Source: Blattamonas nauphoetae (taxonomy: Eukaryota; Preaxostyla; Oxymonadida). From it: a DNA stretch of 64,000 bases. Under the pieces are notes generated by a model. The model was not told the DNA's origin. It saw only the letters and a list, made by a program, of their open reading frames with translations, and ran no database searches. Location of the stretch: contig JARBJD010000324.1 in assembly GCA_033064195.1 (NCBI GenBank), positions 16,194 to 80,193 of the forward strand, in the 5' to 3' direction. Positions 44,189 through 55,625 of this stretch are shown piece by piece (position 1 is the first letter of the stretch; each line of letters opens with the position of its first letter). The translations under genes were made by a program, and so were the position numbers.

Positions 44189-45620
44189 CGATAAGGTGAA
44201 GTGACGTACCAGATCTGCACGATCTTGATCCTTTGCGTTCCGTTGGTACACCACTTCACCTTATGAACGGGTTCGTCAAAATTTCACAAACAAAGAGAAA
44301 AAAAGAGTGATTGAAGTGAAAAGTAAACGATAAAACAAAATCTCGTCCCAGATCTGAACGATCTTTGTTGTTCGCGTTTCATTGGTACACCACTTCACTT
44401 TATGAACGCGTTCATCAAAAATGTTTCTAATTAGAGTAAAAGTGTGAAGTGAAACAATGTTAGCAACGATAAGGTGAAGTGACGTACCAGATCTCTCCAA
44501 TCATTGTTTTTCTCACTTCGTTGGTACATCACTTCACCTTATGAACGCGTTCAACGAAATTTCAGAAAACAAGAGGAATTAAGAGTGAGTGAAGTGAAAA
44601 CTAAAAGATAAAACACATTCATGTACCAGATCTCACCGATCATTTCAGATTGAATCTCGTTGGTACACCACTTTGTTTTATGAAAGATTAGAGCAAAAAT
44701 GTCAATAAAGAGATCAAAATTGTGAAGTGAAACAAGGTTTGAAGTGATAAAACACATTCATGTACCAGATCTCACAGTTCATTTTTATCTTGACGATCAA
44801 ACATTTTTAGTTCTGTGTTCTACCTCGTTTTGATCAAAAAAGAGAATTGAAATCAAATAGTTGTGAAATGAAACGATAAGGTGAAGTGGTGTACCTGATC
44901 TGGATGATCACTTCAGATCGCGTTTTGTTGGTACACCGTTGTGTTTTAGAAAAAATGAAGAGCACAAATCGAAGAGTAGTGAAGTGTAAAAAGTGAAATG
45001 AAAGTTGAATGACAGTAAAACAAAGTGGTGTACCAACGCATACAATTTTATCGATGAATCACGAAGTTTCTCGAAGAAAGATGAAGATCCAAATTTTGTT
45101 CACGTCATTTTAAATTTTAATTTTTAAAAAAAGTGAGAGACAATGAGAAAAAACTGACAATGAAGTGAAAATGAGAGTATAAAGTGAAGTGGTGTACCAA
45201 AACAGAGAACAACAAAAGTGAAGTGAAAACTCTGGTACACGAATGTGTCTTATAAAGAGATAATACAAAAAAGAGAGCAAACCTGTTTCAAATATTCAGT
45301 GAACAGCACTTTCTGGTCATAAGACGCAATAGTGTACCTGAGTTTGATGATCACACAGATCGAGTACATGAAGATGTTTTATGAAAAGATGAATAAAAAA
45401 GAAGAGAATACCTGTTTGGTAAATCACGAGAGACATACTTTTAAGCGATAAAACGCATCTGTGTACCTGATCTTCAGGTCCACTTTCGGTTTGATCGGCG
45501 TTGGTACATAAGTAAGTTTTAGGAAAGAATGAATTCAAAAATGGAGCAAACCTGTTCAAAACAAGTCGGGAATGAAACCACCGTTCATAAAACAATGTGA
45601 TGTACCTAAATGAGAGGAGA
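44189..45620. repeat. Tandem array, ~140-bp unit, each with an inverted-repeat hairpin
   Basis: About eleven units begin at roughly 44,189, 44,328, 44,468, 44,607, 44,746, 44,874, 45,012, 45,175, 45,318, 45,448 and 45,585. In the better preserved units an arm AAGGTGAAGTG..GTACC pairs with GGTACACCACTTCACCTT about 40 nt downstream, and a GATCTG.ACGATC-type segment sits in the loop. The array stops about 260 bp before the first virus-like gene. Its role is unknown: a terminal or packaging repeat of the virus-like element, or a host satellite. Confidence 0.75.
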
Positions 45621-45853
45621 AGAAAAAAGTCGATGATCGAGAACAAGAATGAGATGTCAAAAAAGAAAAGAGAACAAATGAGAAAGTAGAAAGTGAAACA
45701 CACCTAAATCAAACGGTAAAGAGTCGTCAGGAATGAGATGAAAGGATCATGTCCCATTGAAGTACTTTCTCCGATCAAACAAGACTGATCGAACCCATCG
45801 ATGACAGAATCGAAGTCTCGGAAGATCTCAAATGATAAAACAACGAATGAAAA

Positions 45854-45876
45854 TTTATTTTTGAATTTTTTAATTT
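45854..45876 (+). promoter_or_regulatory. AT-rich virus-type promoter motif
   Basis: TTTATTTTTGAATTTTTT lies 8-30 bp before ATG 45,884. It is the plus-strand equivalent of the motif before the capsid genes at 56-63 kb and links this locus to them. Confidence 0.5.
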
Positions 45877-45883
45877 GTATTAA

Positions 45884-46943
45884 ATGAATCCAACTGAAAT
45901 GTACAACGAAAGACGTCGAGTACGTTCAGAACAAGCATTAATTGATTCAATGAAAGAAGAGAACTGTTCACTAGTCTCTGAGTATGTCAGAAATAATGTG
46001 CCGGTGACGTATGTTCATGAGGGAATCAAGAATTTTAATTCCAATGAAAGAGCAACCAAAAATGAGTCGACAAAAATACAATTCTCAAATGATTGAGAAA
46101 ATGATTGATCATAATCTCTCGACAACCAACGAGAATGCAGCAGTAATTGACTCACTGCAGAAGACAACAAAAGCACACAAGACAGCGATCTCTTCAATCC
46201 AAAAAGTAGTCAGCACAAATGGATCGATCACGACACCAGAAATTGGAGGATTGATCAATGTGAATGGAGCGAAGTGGAATATCTCAGAAGGATCACTTCC
46301 GAAGTATCCTGGAACATATCCAGCTTCAACATTTAAGTCTGGTATATCAATTTCACAATCGCTTTCAGAAACTTCAGGAATTCAGTTCAATGGTGATGGT
46401 ATCATTATGTGGTCACCGTGTGACTCACCAGCTTTGTATTACTACGATGAGGACACTGGTTCAGGAGTATTTTCAATCTCACCAACAGGAAGTTTTTCTC
46501 AGCTATCAGACAGAAGAGTGAAAAGAAATATTGAACCGTACCCCGATGTTCTTGAACAACTGAATAAAGTGGAAATTGTGCAGTATCAGTTCAACACATT
46601 CGACTCGAAGATCAACAAAGTGACAAAGCAAATTGAAAATGAGACAGATGAAGAACACTTGAAGAACTGTAAAGAGAAATGTGAATGCTTGAAGAAGGAA
46701 CAAGAGAAGAAACACATTGGAGTGATTGCTCAACAGATCCAAGAAATTTTCCCTGAAGTCGTGAATGATTTCAATCCAGATTGTCTTCAAGTTGATTATG
46801 CAGAACTCTCTTGCTTCTGTCTCAAAGCCATTCAGGAACTGAGTAGCATTGTCGAGCAACAACAGACACTCATCAATGAACTTGTACAAAAATATAATTC
46901 CCTGATCGACACAATGACTAGTACCATGACTACGTCATCATAG
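45884..46943 (+). CDS. Fibre-like protein with C-terminal peptidase S74 chaperone domain
   Basis: The main frame (46,011-46,943; good ATG at 46,062, MSRQKYNSQMIEKM) encodes a helical N-terminal part (IDSLQKTTKAHKTAISSIQK), a Gly/Ser/Ile-rich middle (GGLINVNGAKWNIS, SGISISQSLSETSGIQF) and an intramolecular-chaperone domain of the S74 type. The hallmark LSDRRVKRNI places the self-cleavage Ser at residue 166 and the catalytic Lys at 171 of that frame; HIGVIAQQIQEIFPEVV, VDYAEL and a C-terminal coiled coil follow. Such domains trimerise fibres or spikes and then release themselves. An upstream 70-codon frame (45,884-46,096) follows the promoter motif directly and overlaps by 86 bp; a single base change among the A-runs near 46,057-46,080 would fuse both into one ~353-residue protein. 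Probably a virion spike. Confidence 0.75.
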
Positions 46944-46955
46944 AAATGCGAAGCA

Positions 46956-47236
46956 TTAATACTCCAACATGAGATCAACCAGAAATTCATAATACTCTTT
47001 GATTATTTTTCCATTGATTGTTTCCGATGTTTCCATCTCGATTGACTCACCAGAACTGTCTTTGAACCAGATCTTCACAATTGATTGTCGAGTGCTTAAT
47101 TCCCACTTCTTTCGCTTCGCAATCTGTTCATTGCAGAAAGCAACATATGGGTCGCAATTTTTCACTTTCCAAAAAAACAGTAGTTTTGTTCGAGTGAAAT
47201 GCAAGAGGTAATCCAGTCCATAAAATCGAATACTTG
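46956..47236 (-). CDS. Unknown small protein, possibly frame-shifted
   Basis: The conserved-looking frame (WKVKNCDPYVAFCNEQIAKRK ... DLMLEY, ending at 46,956) lacks an ATG. An ATG at about 47,231 (MDWITSCISLEQNYCF) is in another frame, and the switch falls in a run of seven T near 47,178. One base would join them into a ~90-residue protein. It is convergent with the S74 gene, 12 bp away, so it may belong to the same virus-like unit. No family recognised. Confidence 0.35.
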
Positions 47237-47618
47237 ACTTTCATCAATCTCAACTATCGATCTTATACCACTAATTTCTCCAACTTTCGTATGTTGTGGT
47301 GATCAAGCCCATTGAGAGATACTCAAAATGTCGAAAGCTATCTTCACCCTTAAATCACTATCGTGCACACGAGATATATCATATAAGGCGTCATTAAAGA
47401 GTTTAGATGCAGAAAAACCATCCTAGGCACTCTTGGAAGACTTGATCGATCCAAAACAGAATAATGGATCAACCATCCACAAACACATTTTAGCACTCGT
47501 TCTGCCATGTGTTGAAGACCTTGACCGATATTTCGCGAATGATTCCTCTTAGCTTTCTTCCAGCACGACAAGTATGCCGCTACATTTTTAACTTATTTCT
47601 CCACTCTTTTTTCCGCAG
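47237..47618. other. Spacer, nothing firm
   Basis: A 73-codon minus-strand frame (47,350-47,571) without an ATG is present but unsupported. A GTATGC...TTCCGCAG stretch at about 47,571-47,618 could be the first intron of the IFT46-like gene. Confidence 0.3.
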
Positions 47619-48512
47619 CGATGGCGAAATTTCTATGCTAGCCATGAACCATCATTTGTCAGCTCTAAATCTCACTGGGGATTCATTTCATAATGAAGAG
47701 GAGGAAGAAGAAGAGGAAGAGATCATCAGGTTTCTGTCTCCATCCCTTTGACATTTCACAGCACCGTATAATCTGTCAACGAGTTCAATCTCCTTTCTAT
47801 TGCACCAGAATTGCGTTCAATGGTCCAAGAAGTCTTCTCCTTCCAATCACAGAAGTTCATGCTTCCTGCTCCCCTCAAACCGTTCATCCCCGAATATCAA
47901 CCTACCATTGGTGAGGTCGATTCTTCTGTGAAAGTGCAGCGTCCAGATGGTGTTGGTGACTTTCTTGGCCTTGTTGTTCTCGATGAACATGGTCCAGAAC
48001 AGAGCAATCCGTCTACGCTCGAGATGTAATTTTGGAATCTCGAAAACTGAGTGATGTGAAGTAGCCAACAAATGCTCGAACTGTGGACGCGAATGATCGA
48101 GGAGCGATTGTATATAATTCAAGATGTCCATCACTATTTTTTGCTTCCTTTTTCTCTACTCTTTCGCTGGTAGGGTCTTCAATCATCGCGTAATAGCATC
48201 GAGGAGTTCTATGAAAGACCACATTCTCCTTATGTTGCCTATCGAGATCCAATGCCGTCTCCGGAGACACGAGCGGAAATCTGGCCGCCCAAATTCGAGA
48301 ATCAATTCAAACATGTCTGATTCTATCGTTCTTCAACAACAATTTTCCTTCTCATGATCTTTCAGACAACAATACCTCCACTTCATCGACTGGACATGAA
48401 CATCGCAGATTACAGCAAACTGATCCTCTCCATCCTCAACATCGCTGTGTACAATGATTCTGTGAATAATCTTCTTCACATTATCTTCTCGGTGTTCTTT
48501 CCATTCAAATAG
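47619..48512 (+). CDS. IFT46: Intraflagellar transport protein 46 homologue (IFT46), split by short introns
   Basis: The strongest match is LKPFIPEYQPTIGEVDSSVK followed by PRPDG-, LGLVVLDE- and QSNP-containing sequence (47,811-48,026), the signature core of IFT46. IFT46 is a subunit of the IFT-B complex that carries cargo, such as outer dynein arms, along flagella. An N-terminal acidic run (about nine Glu, 47,690-47,735) precedes it, as in other IFT46 proteins. Downstream, a 64-nt intron (48,110-48,173) and a 51-nt intron (48,315-48,365) separate clean in-phase exons encoding SIEEFYERPHSPYVAYRDPM and PPLHRLDMNIADYSKLILSI, both matching the IFT46 C-terminus; the stop is TAG 48,510. The stretches 47,736-47,810 and 48,027-48,080 do not splice cleanly and may contain base errors or real damage. 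The first exon is not identified. Confidence 0.75.
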
Positions 48513-48981
48513 AACCCACACTTCAAAGATTTGGACCTTGGGGATCTTCTCTCGCAGTCCAAAGGCCACTGACTTCATCATTTACGATCAGTTCTTCAAT
48601 CCTCGTTTCCCATTGATTCTCATAATTCTTCATTTCATTCATCATCCTTTTTCTTTTTTATTTGTCTCCCAATCTCCAATTGGACAGAAACCTGAAAAAC
48701 GATGATTGTTCCCGTGAAATGATTGGATTCTCACGCTCCCGTCAGAACATTATTAATCTTAGCAAGGTGTGTCGAATTTTGCTTAAGCTGAACGCGTTGC
48801 TGAACTGCTAGTTGAGTCGTCAGCCTTTTCTGTCCTTCAAACGACTCTGTGGGCTCGATAACAACTATAATTGCCTTCAGAATGATCTGTCTCAATACCC
48901 TTGTGGGCAGCACACTCCTTCTGAACAATGCTGCAGATAAGAGCGCCCTCCATGTGCACGAAGTGGCAGACCAGACTACGC

Positions 48982-49825
48982 TCAGCGTTGGGTGGTGAAG
49001 GGCGGCAGACATATGCACTGTGTCAGTGAGGTTGGGATATACTCTGGTGGTGAGTCTTGAGATGTATGGCTTGCAGATACCCAATCTAACAAGCTCGTCT
49101 GTTTTTCAGTCATCTCGTTGGTAGCAGACAGTGAAGAGCATCGCATGCGATCCGATTTCGTCTCCGAAGTCATCAAAGGAGTGGGAGTGTTGGTTGTTGT
49201 GAGGTTGGTCTGGAGTGTGTCTTGCTCAGTCGTGAGCTGATCAATGTTCGTGTGGAGTGTCTCGATGGAAGGGCTCTTCTCCTCGTTTATTCCAATCCAC
49301 TCATCCACCTCCCTCTTCGTCTCCTCCAATCTCTCCTCCAGCCGCGTGTTGTTCTCTCGTACCATCTCCATATGCTGCCTCGTTCGCTCCAAACTGTTTT
49401 CCAGAGTGCTTTTGTCTGCAGCCAGCCATGCTGATCGAACTTGGTAGTCCGACATCTTCTCTGCCAATCGGGCGTTCTCCTCTTTGAGATAAGTCAGTTC
49501 GGATTGTTCATCAGCTGATACTGAACCCATTGTTCGTTGCTCTTTTTCAAATATCGCCTTGTCGTTCTGTTTCAGTGAACGATGCTTTCGAAGAATCGGG
49601 CTTTCGCAATAGATCTGCTGTTCATCACCGGTGTCCAATCCATTCGGAGAGGGACTGTGTTCTTCAGATGTTGTTGGTGCTCCTGTGAACTGCTTTGTTG
49701 TGATTTGCGCTTCTGCATCTGATGACAGCGTCGGCAGTGTGAGTCCGGTCAGATCAGCATGTGGCTCCTTCCGCTCTCCCTTCTCTCCTGCAGTGAGCTG
49801 TTCGGCTTCTGAATCGCCACGAACG
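48982..49825 (-). CDS. Coiled-coil protein, unknown
   Basis: The frame is open from an acceptor-like TTTTGAAG near 49,826 to a stop at 48,982, without an initiating ATG, so this is probably a downstream exon. The central part is a long heptad coiled coil (ELTYLKEENARLAEKMSDYQ, ENNTRLEERLEETKREVDEW, HTNIDQLTTEQDTLQTNL), with charged flanks (AGEKGERKEPHADLTGLTLP). Generic coiled coils are common in cytoskeletal proteins; next to IFT46 a flagellar role is tempting but unsupported. No frame breaks are seen inside it. Confidence 0.5.
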
Positions 49826-49856
49826 AGTCTTCAAAACGCTAGTAATCGTCGAATTG

Positions 49857-50352
49857 TTCGTCCCGTATGGAGTCGGCTATGATCGTGTTCGACAGGACGA
49901 GGCGAGGCTTGTCATCAGTCAAATTGTATCGCGTGAGGGTTGGAATCGTATTCACCTCCACACTGGACCACACAAGAAAAATCATCACTATAAGTATCAG
50001 CACTGTGTGTGATATGACCAATCCATCAGAGAACTATTGCAAGATTGCAGAGGAAGGATCAACGACGCGGTCTGTGGCGCATGTCGGCTTTCTCCTATTT
50101 GTCACTCCATTTGCATCATTCTTTTCCTCTCTCTCTCGTGCCAGTTCTTTCCGCCTTTTGTAGTATGCGAATATGCTAATTGCTCTTGCTGCCATTGTGA
50201 CTGTCCGGTGCATCGCTCACAAGAAAGAAAAGGGTGAAGATTCGCCCAAACAGCTCATCGTTGAAGAAACCGCAGCGGAACCTCCAAAATCACATGAGGA
50301 AAGCACTGAATCGGCTCCATCAATGGAAGTTCAGCAAGAATACGAGAGCTAG
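49857..50352 (+). pseudogene. Surface-protein tail remnant (TM segment plus acidic cytoplasmic tail)
   Basis: From ATG 50,173 a 59-codon frame reads MLIALAAIVTVRCIAHKKEK and then a Glu/Pro/Ser-rich tail ending TAG 50,352. This is the layout of the C-termini of the surface proteins in this window (membrane segment, basic stop-transfer, acidic tail). The same frame upstream to 49,867 is open apart from one TAG at 50,161. No beta-helix part is recognisable, so it is a fragment or the last exon of a decayed gene. Confidence 0.4.
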
Positions 50353-50924
50353 CACATCGGGTTTCAAACATCGCTAAAGTGTTATCTGGCATATCTTCGA
50401 CTTTAAGTTGTAAATATTTCGTGTGCATTTCATGTACATCACGTCAGAATGTTTGGTGCATAACTAGTTCAGAGAAAAGGAGATCAAACCATACACACGG
50501 AGTTTCAAGTCTTTGTTGATTCCAAAAAGTACAGAAGAACGGAGAATGAACAGGAAGGAACATCGGATGTATGTGACGTGATAACTATCGTAGGAACGTG
50601 GTCAAGAAGGGCGTGGTTGGAATCCGTGTCGTGTCCCGTTTCTCTGCACTCAAAGACATCCTCCCAACCAGAATTGAACAGTTTCCTGCTGCAAGTATGG
50701 TCATTTTCTGGCTGGTGTTCTTGCCATCGTTGTTATCGAGTCATACGGTTGAATTTCGTGATCCAACCGTTTCATCTCCACTAAGCTTACTCTTCGAGGT
50801 AGTGACGCCTTGAAGAATAGGACCAGTGCTGATGAGATGGTGAACAGATAAAGATGTGGTTCTGCCCGAACAGAGAGGAAAATAATCAGAATTCTAGAAC
50901 ACAGACGAATTGATGTTAATTCTG

Positions 50925-51400
50925 TCAGGGAGGCCGGTTGGGGCGGATTACCAGCTGATGACATCGACAAAGAGGATGGGGAAGTGAATAAACACGTTCA
51001 GACCGAGAAGCGAGAGGGGGAGAAGAAGAGCTGAACGCTTGCATGTTGATCGAGTTGGGCTGGCTGAAGTGGGTGACATTGACAGATTCTGTGATAACTT
51101 GGAAAACAGCAAAGAGCGACGACGACAGCCAAGTTGCGAGTGATCCATGGAGGAGCTGAGGAAGAGAGGATAAGGAGAGAGTGAGGGCGACGAGATTCGA
51201 GCGCCTTCTTACCTTCCCTGCACCTTCGGCTGCTGACTCGGTGTCGGGGTTGGCGTTCACAGCGTCGTTGTCACAGCTGGACGCGCGGATTGCGAAGCTG
51301 ACGGAGCGGACACGAAACTCGGATGGCTCAGCGACGTCTGGCCCGCCTCTTCACGTCTTCTTCGATTCCTCGACGTGCCTGTGACCCTCCGTGTCATCCT
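50925..51400 (-). other. Possible exons of an unknown gene
   Basis: A GC-rich minus-strand frame (NANPDTESAAEGAGK and upstream) meets a good donor GTAAGA at about 51,209. A TTCCTCAG acceptor 57 nt further would keep the frame (LLHGSLATWLSSSLFAVFQ). No homology recognised, and both spliced and unspliced versions stay open, so the model is not secure. Confidence 0.25.
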
Positions 51401-51561
51401 GATTTTGCTGTTGCTGGCAGAGTCTCAGAGAACGGGATGGCGAGGGAGAGAGAGCAGTGAGCGCGACTGGTGTACTGTGGATGGTCCTTAAGAAAGAGCT
51501 CAATTAACAAAAATGCACACTTCCGGTCCTCGAATCCTCTTGGTGTTAGTGCCTGCGCCTA

Positions 51562-52840
51562 TTAGAAACGGATAGGGTGTCGGTGTCTCGTCCATTCGAG
51601 AGCGTCCAGACGAGCAGCGGGAGAGTCAGACGGAGAAACCATGATTCTTTCTTTTCTTGTGAATAAGGAGAAATATGTAGTTGTTCTTTTAGTGTCGATC
51701 TCGGCCACCATCACCAATGTCATGCTGCCACTGGACATAGTATCCAATTCTGGTGTCCTAAATCCCAGTATATTTCCAATGATTGAGAAACTGAGGGACG
51801 CAAATGTGAATGGTGGAATGTGTGATGACTGGTGGGGAATCGCGGAACCAAATCCGAAAACATTCAACAGTGCTCCCCATATGCAGATCGCCCAGAAGTG
51901 ACAATCCCTTGGCTTCCACTTGCAGTGCGTGACGTCGTTCCACAGATGTGGATGCAATATGGTTGATACAGTCACCACTCCCCATCCGTCTTTGGTTCTC
52001 CAAGTTCAAGTTGTATCCCACAAGGGCAACCACGGCAACGAAGTAGACGAATACATCTCACTCGCGCTCGACAAAACTAACATGTTGATAGTGACGATCT
52101 TCCTAAAATCGTCCTCACACATGAAGAGGATGTACTGTCTCGCGGCTCCAACATTCATGTAGAGTGGAGTTAGAGTGAGCAAGAATGAGCACACATTTGT
52201 TCGGGTAGAGAGTGATGGGCGACGAGAAGTCATTAGATCGAACAGCTCGCTGAAGGAGATGGTTAGTTATTGATGTCGAGCCCAGAATATTGTTTTGGCC
52301 TTTTGTCTCCTCCGTGAAAACTACTGTTCCGACGATGACTTCAGTAATTTTCAGATAACATCCTGTCAGAACCGGATTCTGGTCGTCGAGAGAACTGATC
52401 CCGAATGACGACAGATTTAGAACTGATACTTGACCTGTGCACTTAATAACGCCAAGAGAATGAAGTAGAATTCGGGAAAAGACAAGACAATGGCGATAAA
52501 CAGCAATAAAGAGAAGAAAAGAGGGAGCAGATGTTTGGTGGAAGAAAGCGGAAGGTGTGAGGACATACATCTGTAAATAATCGAGTTGGTAGTCGGGATA
52601 TGATCTTCACCTGTAAGGGAAATGGGCGAATCTTTTCCATGTCAGGGTCCAGTTCGCGCTGGATGAGGAGTTGAGATCGGAGTTGGAAAGTTGTGGTGGG
52701 GCTGTATGGAATAACGTCGGAGACTCTCCTGCTAGAGAAGATGCTGAATGCAAACGACTGGATATAATTGTGTGGGGATCAACTGTCGAATGAAAGAGAA
52801 GGAGTGCGCAGCGAATGACAACAAGTGAAAGTATAGTCAT
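51562..52840 (-). pseudogene. Decayed surface gene with signal peptide
   Basis: ATG 52,840 opens with a signal peptide (MTILSLVVIRCALLLFHS) and stops after 77 codons. Frames at 52,570-52,115 (VSVLNLSSFGISSLDDQNPV, LKITEVIVGTVVFTEE) and 52,033-51,562 (LNVFGFGSAIPHQ, FSIIGNILGF) continue with beta-strand-rich sequence of the surface family type. At least two frame breaks and no membrane anchor are seen; it is a broken copy. Confidence 0.4.
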
Positions 52841-53228
52841 TGATTACTGTTGGTACTCGTTTCATTTTCAGGTTAGCCTCCCCTTCGAGGTTCATTGTGT
52901 TCACAGAACACACACCGGAGTCTCCACTGCTCGCCAAAAGGATCAAATCCGCTTGAATGTCATCATTTCTGATCTGAAATGAATTGAGAACAGAATAAAG
53001 TGAACGTACAAATCAACCAACATAACCACACCGATGTGAACGACTTCGCATGAGCGTTTCACTAATCCATCTTTGGTTCACACCTTAAGAGGTTGACAAT
53101 AGGTATTTCGATCAGTCAAGGGTGGAAATTTGTCTTCGAAAACGTGCATTGTTTCAGGCGGTGATGTTATAGTTCTGGGAGTGTTTGATGATTCGAAAAC
53201 AGAGATAAAAGTCCATCAATAAAAGAAA
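52841..53228. other. Spacer, nothing recognised
   Basis: No supported feature before the transposase-like remains. Confidence 0.4.
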
Positions 53229-55350
53229 ATGAGAAACCAGTTCAAAAGCATTGGTACTCTGAAATCAGATGATGGAACGTCCGAGCGAGGGACAATGTGT
53301 GGGAATGTTCTTGTGGGAGGACCAAAGAGTGGGGAGGGAGCGTGGACGCTGGATCAAAGAAGAGAATATGGGATTAACACGTCTTTCCTCACCAATATTA
53401 TATACCCATTGATTAATCAACACAAATGGAAGAATACTTTAGAAAAGCTAAATCAACAAGGAGTGGACACGGCCAAAGCATTTTCAAGCTACTCAGCGAA
53501 CTCTGTGAAGACGAACCCGCGGCGCCACTCCTCAGCGCACTAAAGAGTCGGAACGAAATGATACCGATTAGAAAGAAAATTCTCAACCATTACACCGGTT
53601 TGGGTCTTTTACTTCTCATTTACCCTCACTTCTTTAAGCATACTTCACTCAACTGCTCCAAAGCCTGTCACAATTACATGAACAGCTTGAACGCGGGGAT
53701 GGTATAAAGTTGCTGCAATGTGTGACCCAGGCCTGCAGCTTCCAAGAGGCCAAAGACTACGGATTCAAAATAACTGAAAATCAGTATTACTACGCAAAGT
53801 CCTTATACGATACTGAATCACAAACGATTCACTCTCCTCCTCAGCATCAACGACAAATAAAACCCGTTTGTTTCTCTCTTTTTCTTCAGCATTCGTCTCA
53901 GGATTTCTTAATCGAAGAAGGCAGTCAATTGATGAACGATATAATCGAAAATACTGCACCAAGCTGTAAAAACCAAAAAAGGCTCTCAAAGAAGAAACAG
54001 AAAAAGCAAAGTTTGTCCTGATTATCTCTCAACTTGTTACATTTAGAGAAGACAATAGAAGATACGTTAGACGAGAGCGACGTCGATTTTGTCTGCCCTC
54101 CTAGTCCAATATTGACAGCTCCCACCATCCAAACCACCTCTTCATTTGGCAATCTCACTCCACACAGCCAAAACAAAACACAAAAACAAACAAAAACAAA
54201 ACAAAAACCAGAAAAAGATTACTCCATACAACAAAAAAAGACTTATACAACAAATTAAAGGAAGAAGGAAAGACCACGATGCATTACTCAACATTTTGCC
54301 GAAAACAAGATTCCTGAGGAAACCAGAATGTCGGACGGACCTATGCAGTGTATGTGCTCGTGGAGATTTCCTAGAAAAAACATAAAACTCTGGCATCACA
54401 AAACAAACAGATACCAGAAAAGAAAAAAAAGAAATAGAAGAAATAAAAAAACACAAGATTATCGCACAAAACAACGCGATTTTTACAACAAGACAATATC
54501 TCACCTCACCGATGACTCTTTGGTCATCGTTCTTGATTTTAAAGAAAATTGGCATCTTCCTTTATCTCGTGACCAGATTGGTCATGACTTTTCGTTAATA
54601 CTTCCGTTTCGCATTTATGCATTTCGGTATATCACACACATCACAACCAATTAATTTTAACACATCACAACTTTCTGTCTCCCATCACTACACACGATCA
54701 CCGCTTCGTCGAAGAATGTCTTTCAGATGTTCTCGACATGCAAGATTATGTTCATCAAAAGAATATTTTTATTTTTACAGATGCTGGCCCGCACTTTCGC
54801 AACCAGTATTTCTTAGGTTTCTTACTTTCGTCCAAGCATTCTCCCCTTCGGAGAAAAACTGTTACATACTCTTTATTTTCAGAGCAGCACGGAAAAAACG
54901 TGTGTGACTCTGAGTTTGGTTTTCTCACAAATTATGTTGATCATCATTTAGTTTCTCCTATTACGTCTTCAGACTCTTTATTTGATTTTTTCACACACGG
55001 ACTATCTGGCCAGGTCCACACCACAGATGGCCTTCAGACCCGTCACTGCTTCCACAAGTTTGTTTTTTTATTTTCATATATTCTTTTCATAGGCACACTC
55101 AGTTCCCATCCACTCACAAGTTTACCATGTTGAGGGTGGATGGGATGAAGCAGTACCTTGGCTTCCGGCGCCAAGGGGCCTCACTCACAGCAGCCCTAGT
55201 GAGTGAGGGCGAAGACAGTTTCTGCTGTATCGTGTCCACGCACGAGAAGCAGGCTGTCGACAACAAAGAGAGGGCTGTCTACGAGAGGGCGGAGGACACT
55301 CCGATAGTGCACACGTGCCTGTCGGATTACTTTTTTTCTGTAACTTCTTC
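53229..55350 (+). pseudogene. DDE/RNase H-like transposase-type gene, frame-broken, with one intron
   Basis: Conserved segments lie on the plus strand but in alternating frames. They are QLHEQLERGDGIKLLQCVTQ (53,680), a Cys pair CRTDLCSVCARG (54,330), SLVIVLDFKENWHLPLSRDQ (54,510), HDHRFVEECLSDVL (54,700), IFIFTDAGPHFRNQYFLGF (54,770) and FSEQHGKNVCDSEFGFL (54,880). The Asp in LDFKENW, the Asp in FTDAGPHF and an acidic/His centre in EQHGK..CD have the look of a DDE-type nuclease seen in uncharacterised protist and animal mobile genes. A 35-nt GT-AG intron at 55,058-55,092 joins the last part in frame to RVDGMKQYLGFRRQG. Shifts occur at an A6 run near 54,375 and near 54,640. Without terminal repeats the boundaries are unknown. 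Confidence 0.45.
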
Positions 55351-55364
55351 AAGATTCAGTTCTC

Positions 55365-55625
55365 TTTCTTCATTACCTTCTCTTCCTTCACCTTCAGTTC
55401 CTTCATTACCTTCTGTTCCTTCTCTCCCTTCTGTTCCTTCTTTCCCTTCCGTTCATTCATTACCTTCCGTTCCTTCTCTCCCTTCTGTTCCTTCATTGCC
55501 TTCTGTTCCTTCATTGCCTTCTGTTCCTTCTCTCCCTTCTGTTCATTCATACTTTTCAGTTCCTTCATTGACTTCCCTTCCTTCCTTACCTTCCCTTCCT
55601 TCATTACCTTCTCATAATTCTTTCT
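55365..55625. repeat. Minisatellite, pyrimidine-rich 12-15-mers
   Basis: CCTTCTGTTCCTTCTCTCCC-like units repeat about seventeen times. In one frame they would encode a Ser-Leu-Pro-Ser-Val repeat, and on the other strand a Lys/Glu-rich repeat; neither is supported as protein. Confidence 0.8.

Noticed and set aside
44189..45620. CRISPR-like array
   Set aside because: Units are ~140 bp and diverged with no short constant repeat, there are no cas genes, and the genome is eukaryotic.
47847..48270. Minus-strand frames of 95 and 85 codons
   Set aside because: They are antisense to the IFT46 exons, whose plus-strand protein is clearly recognisable.
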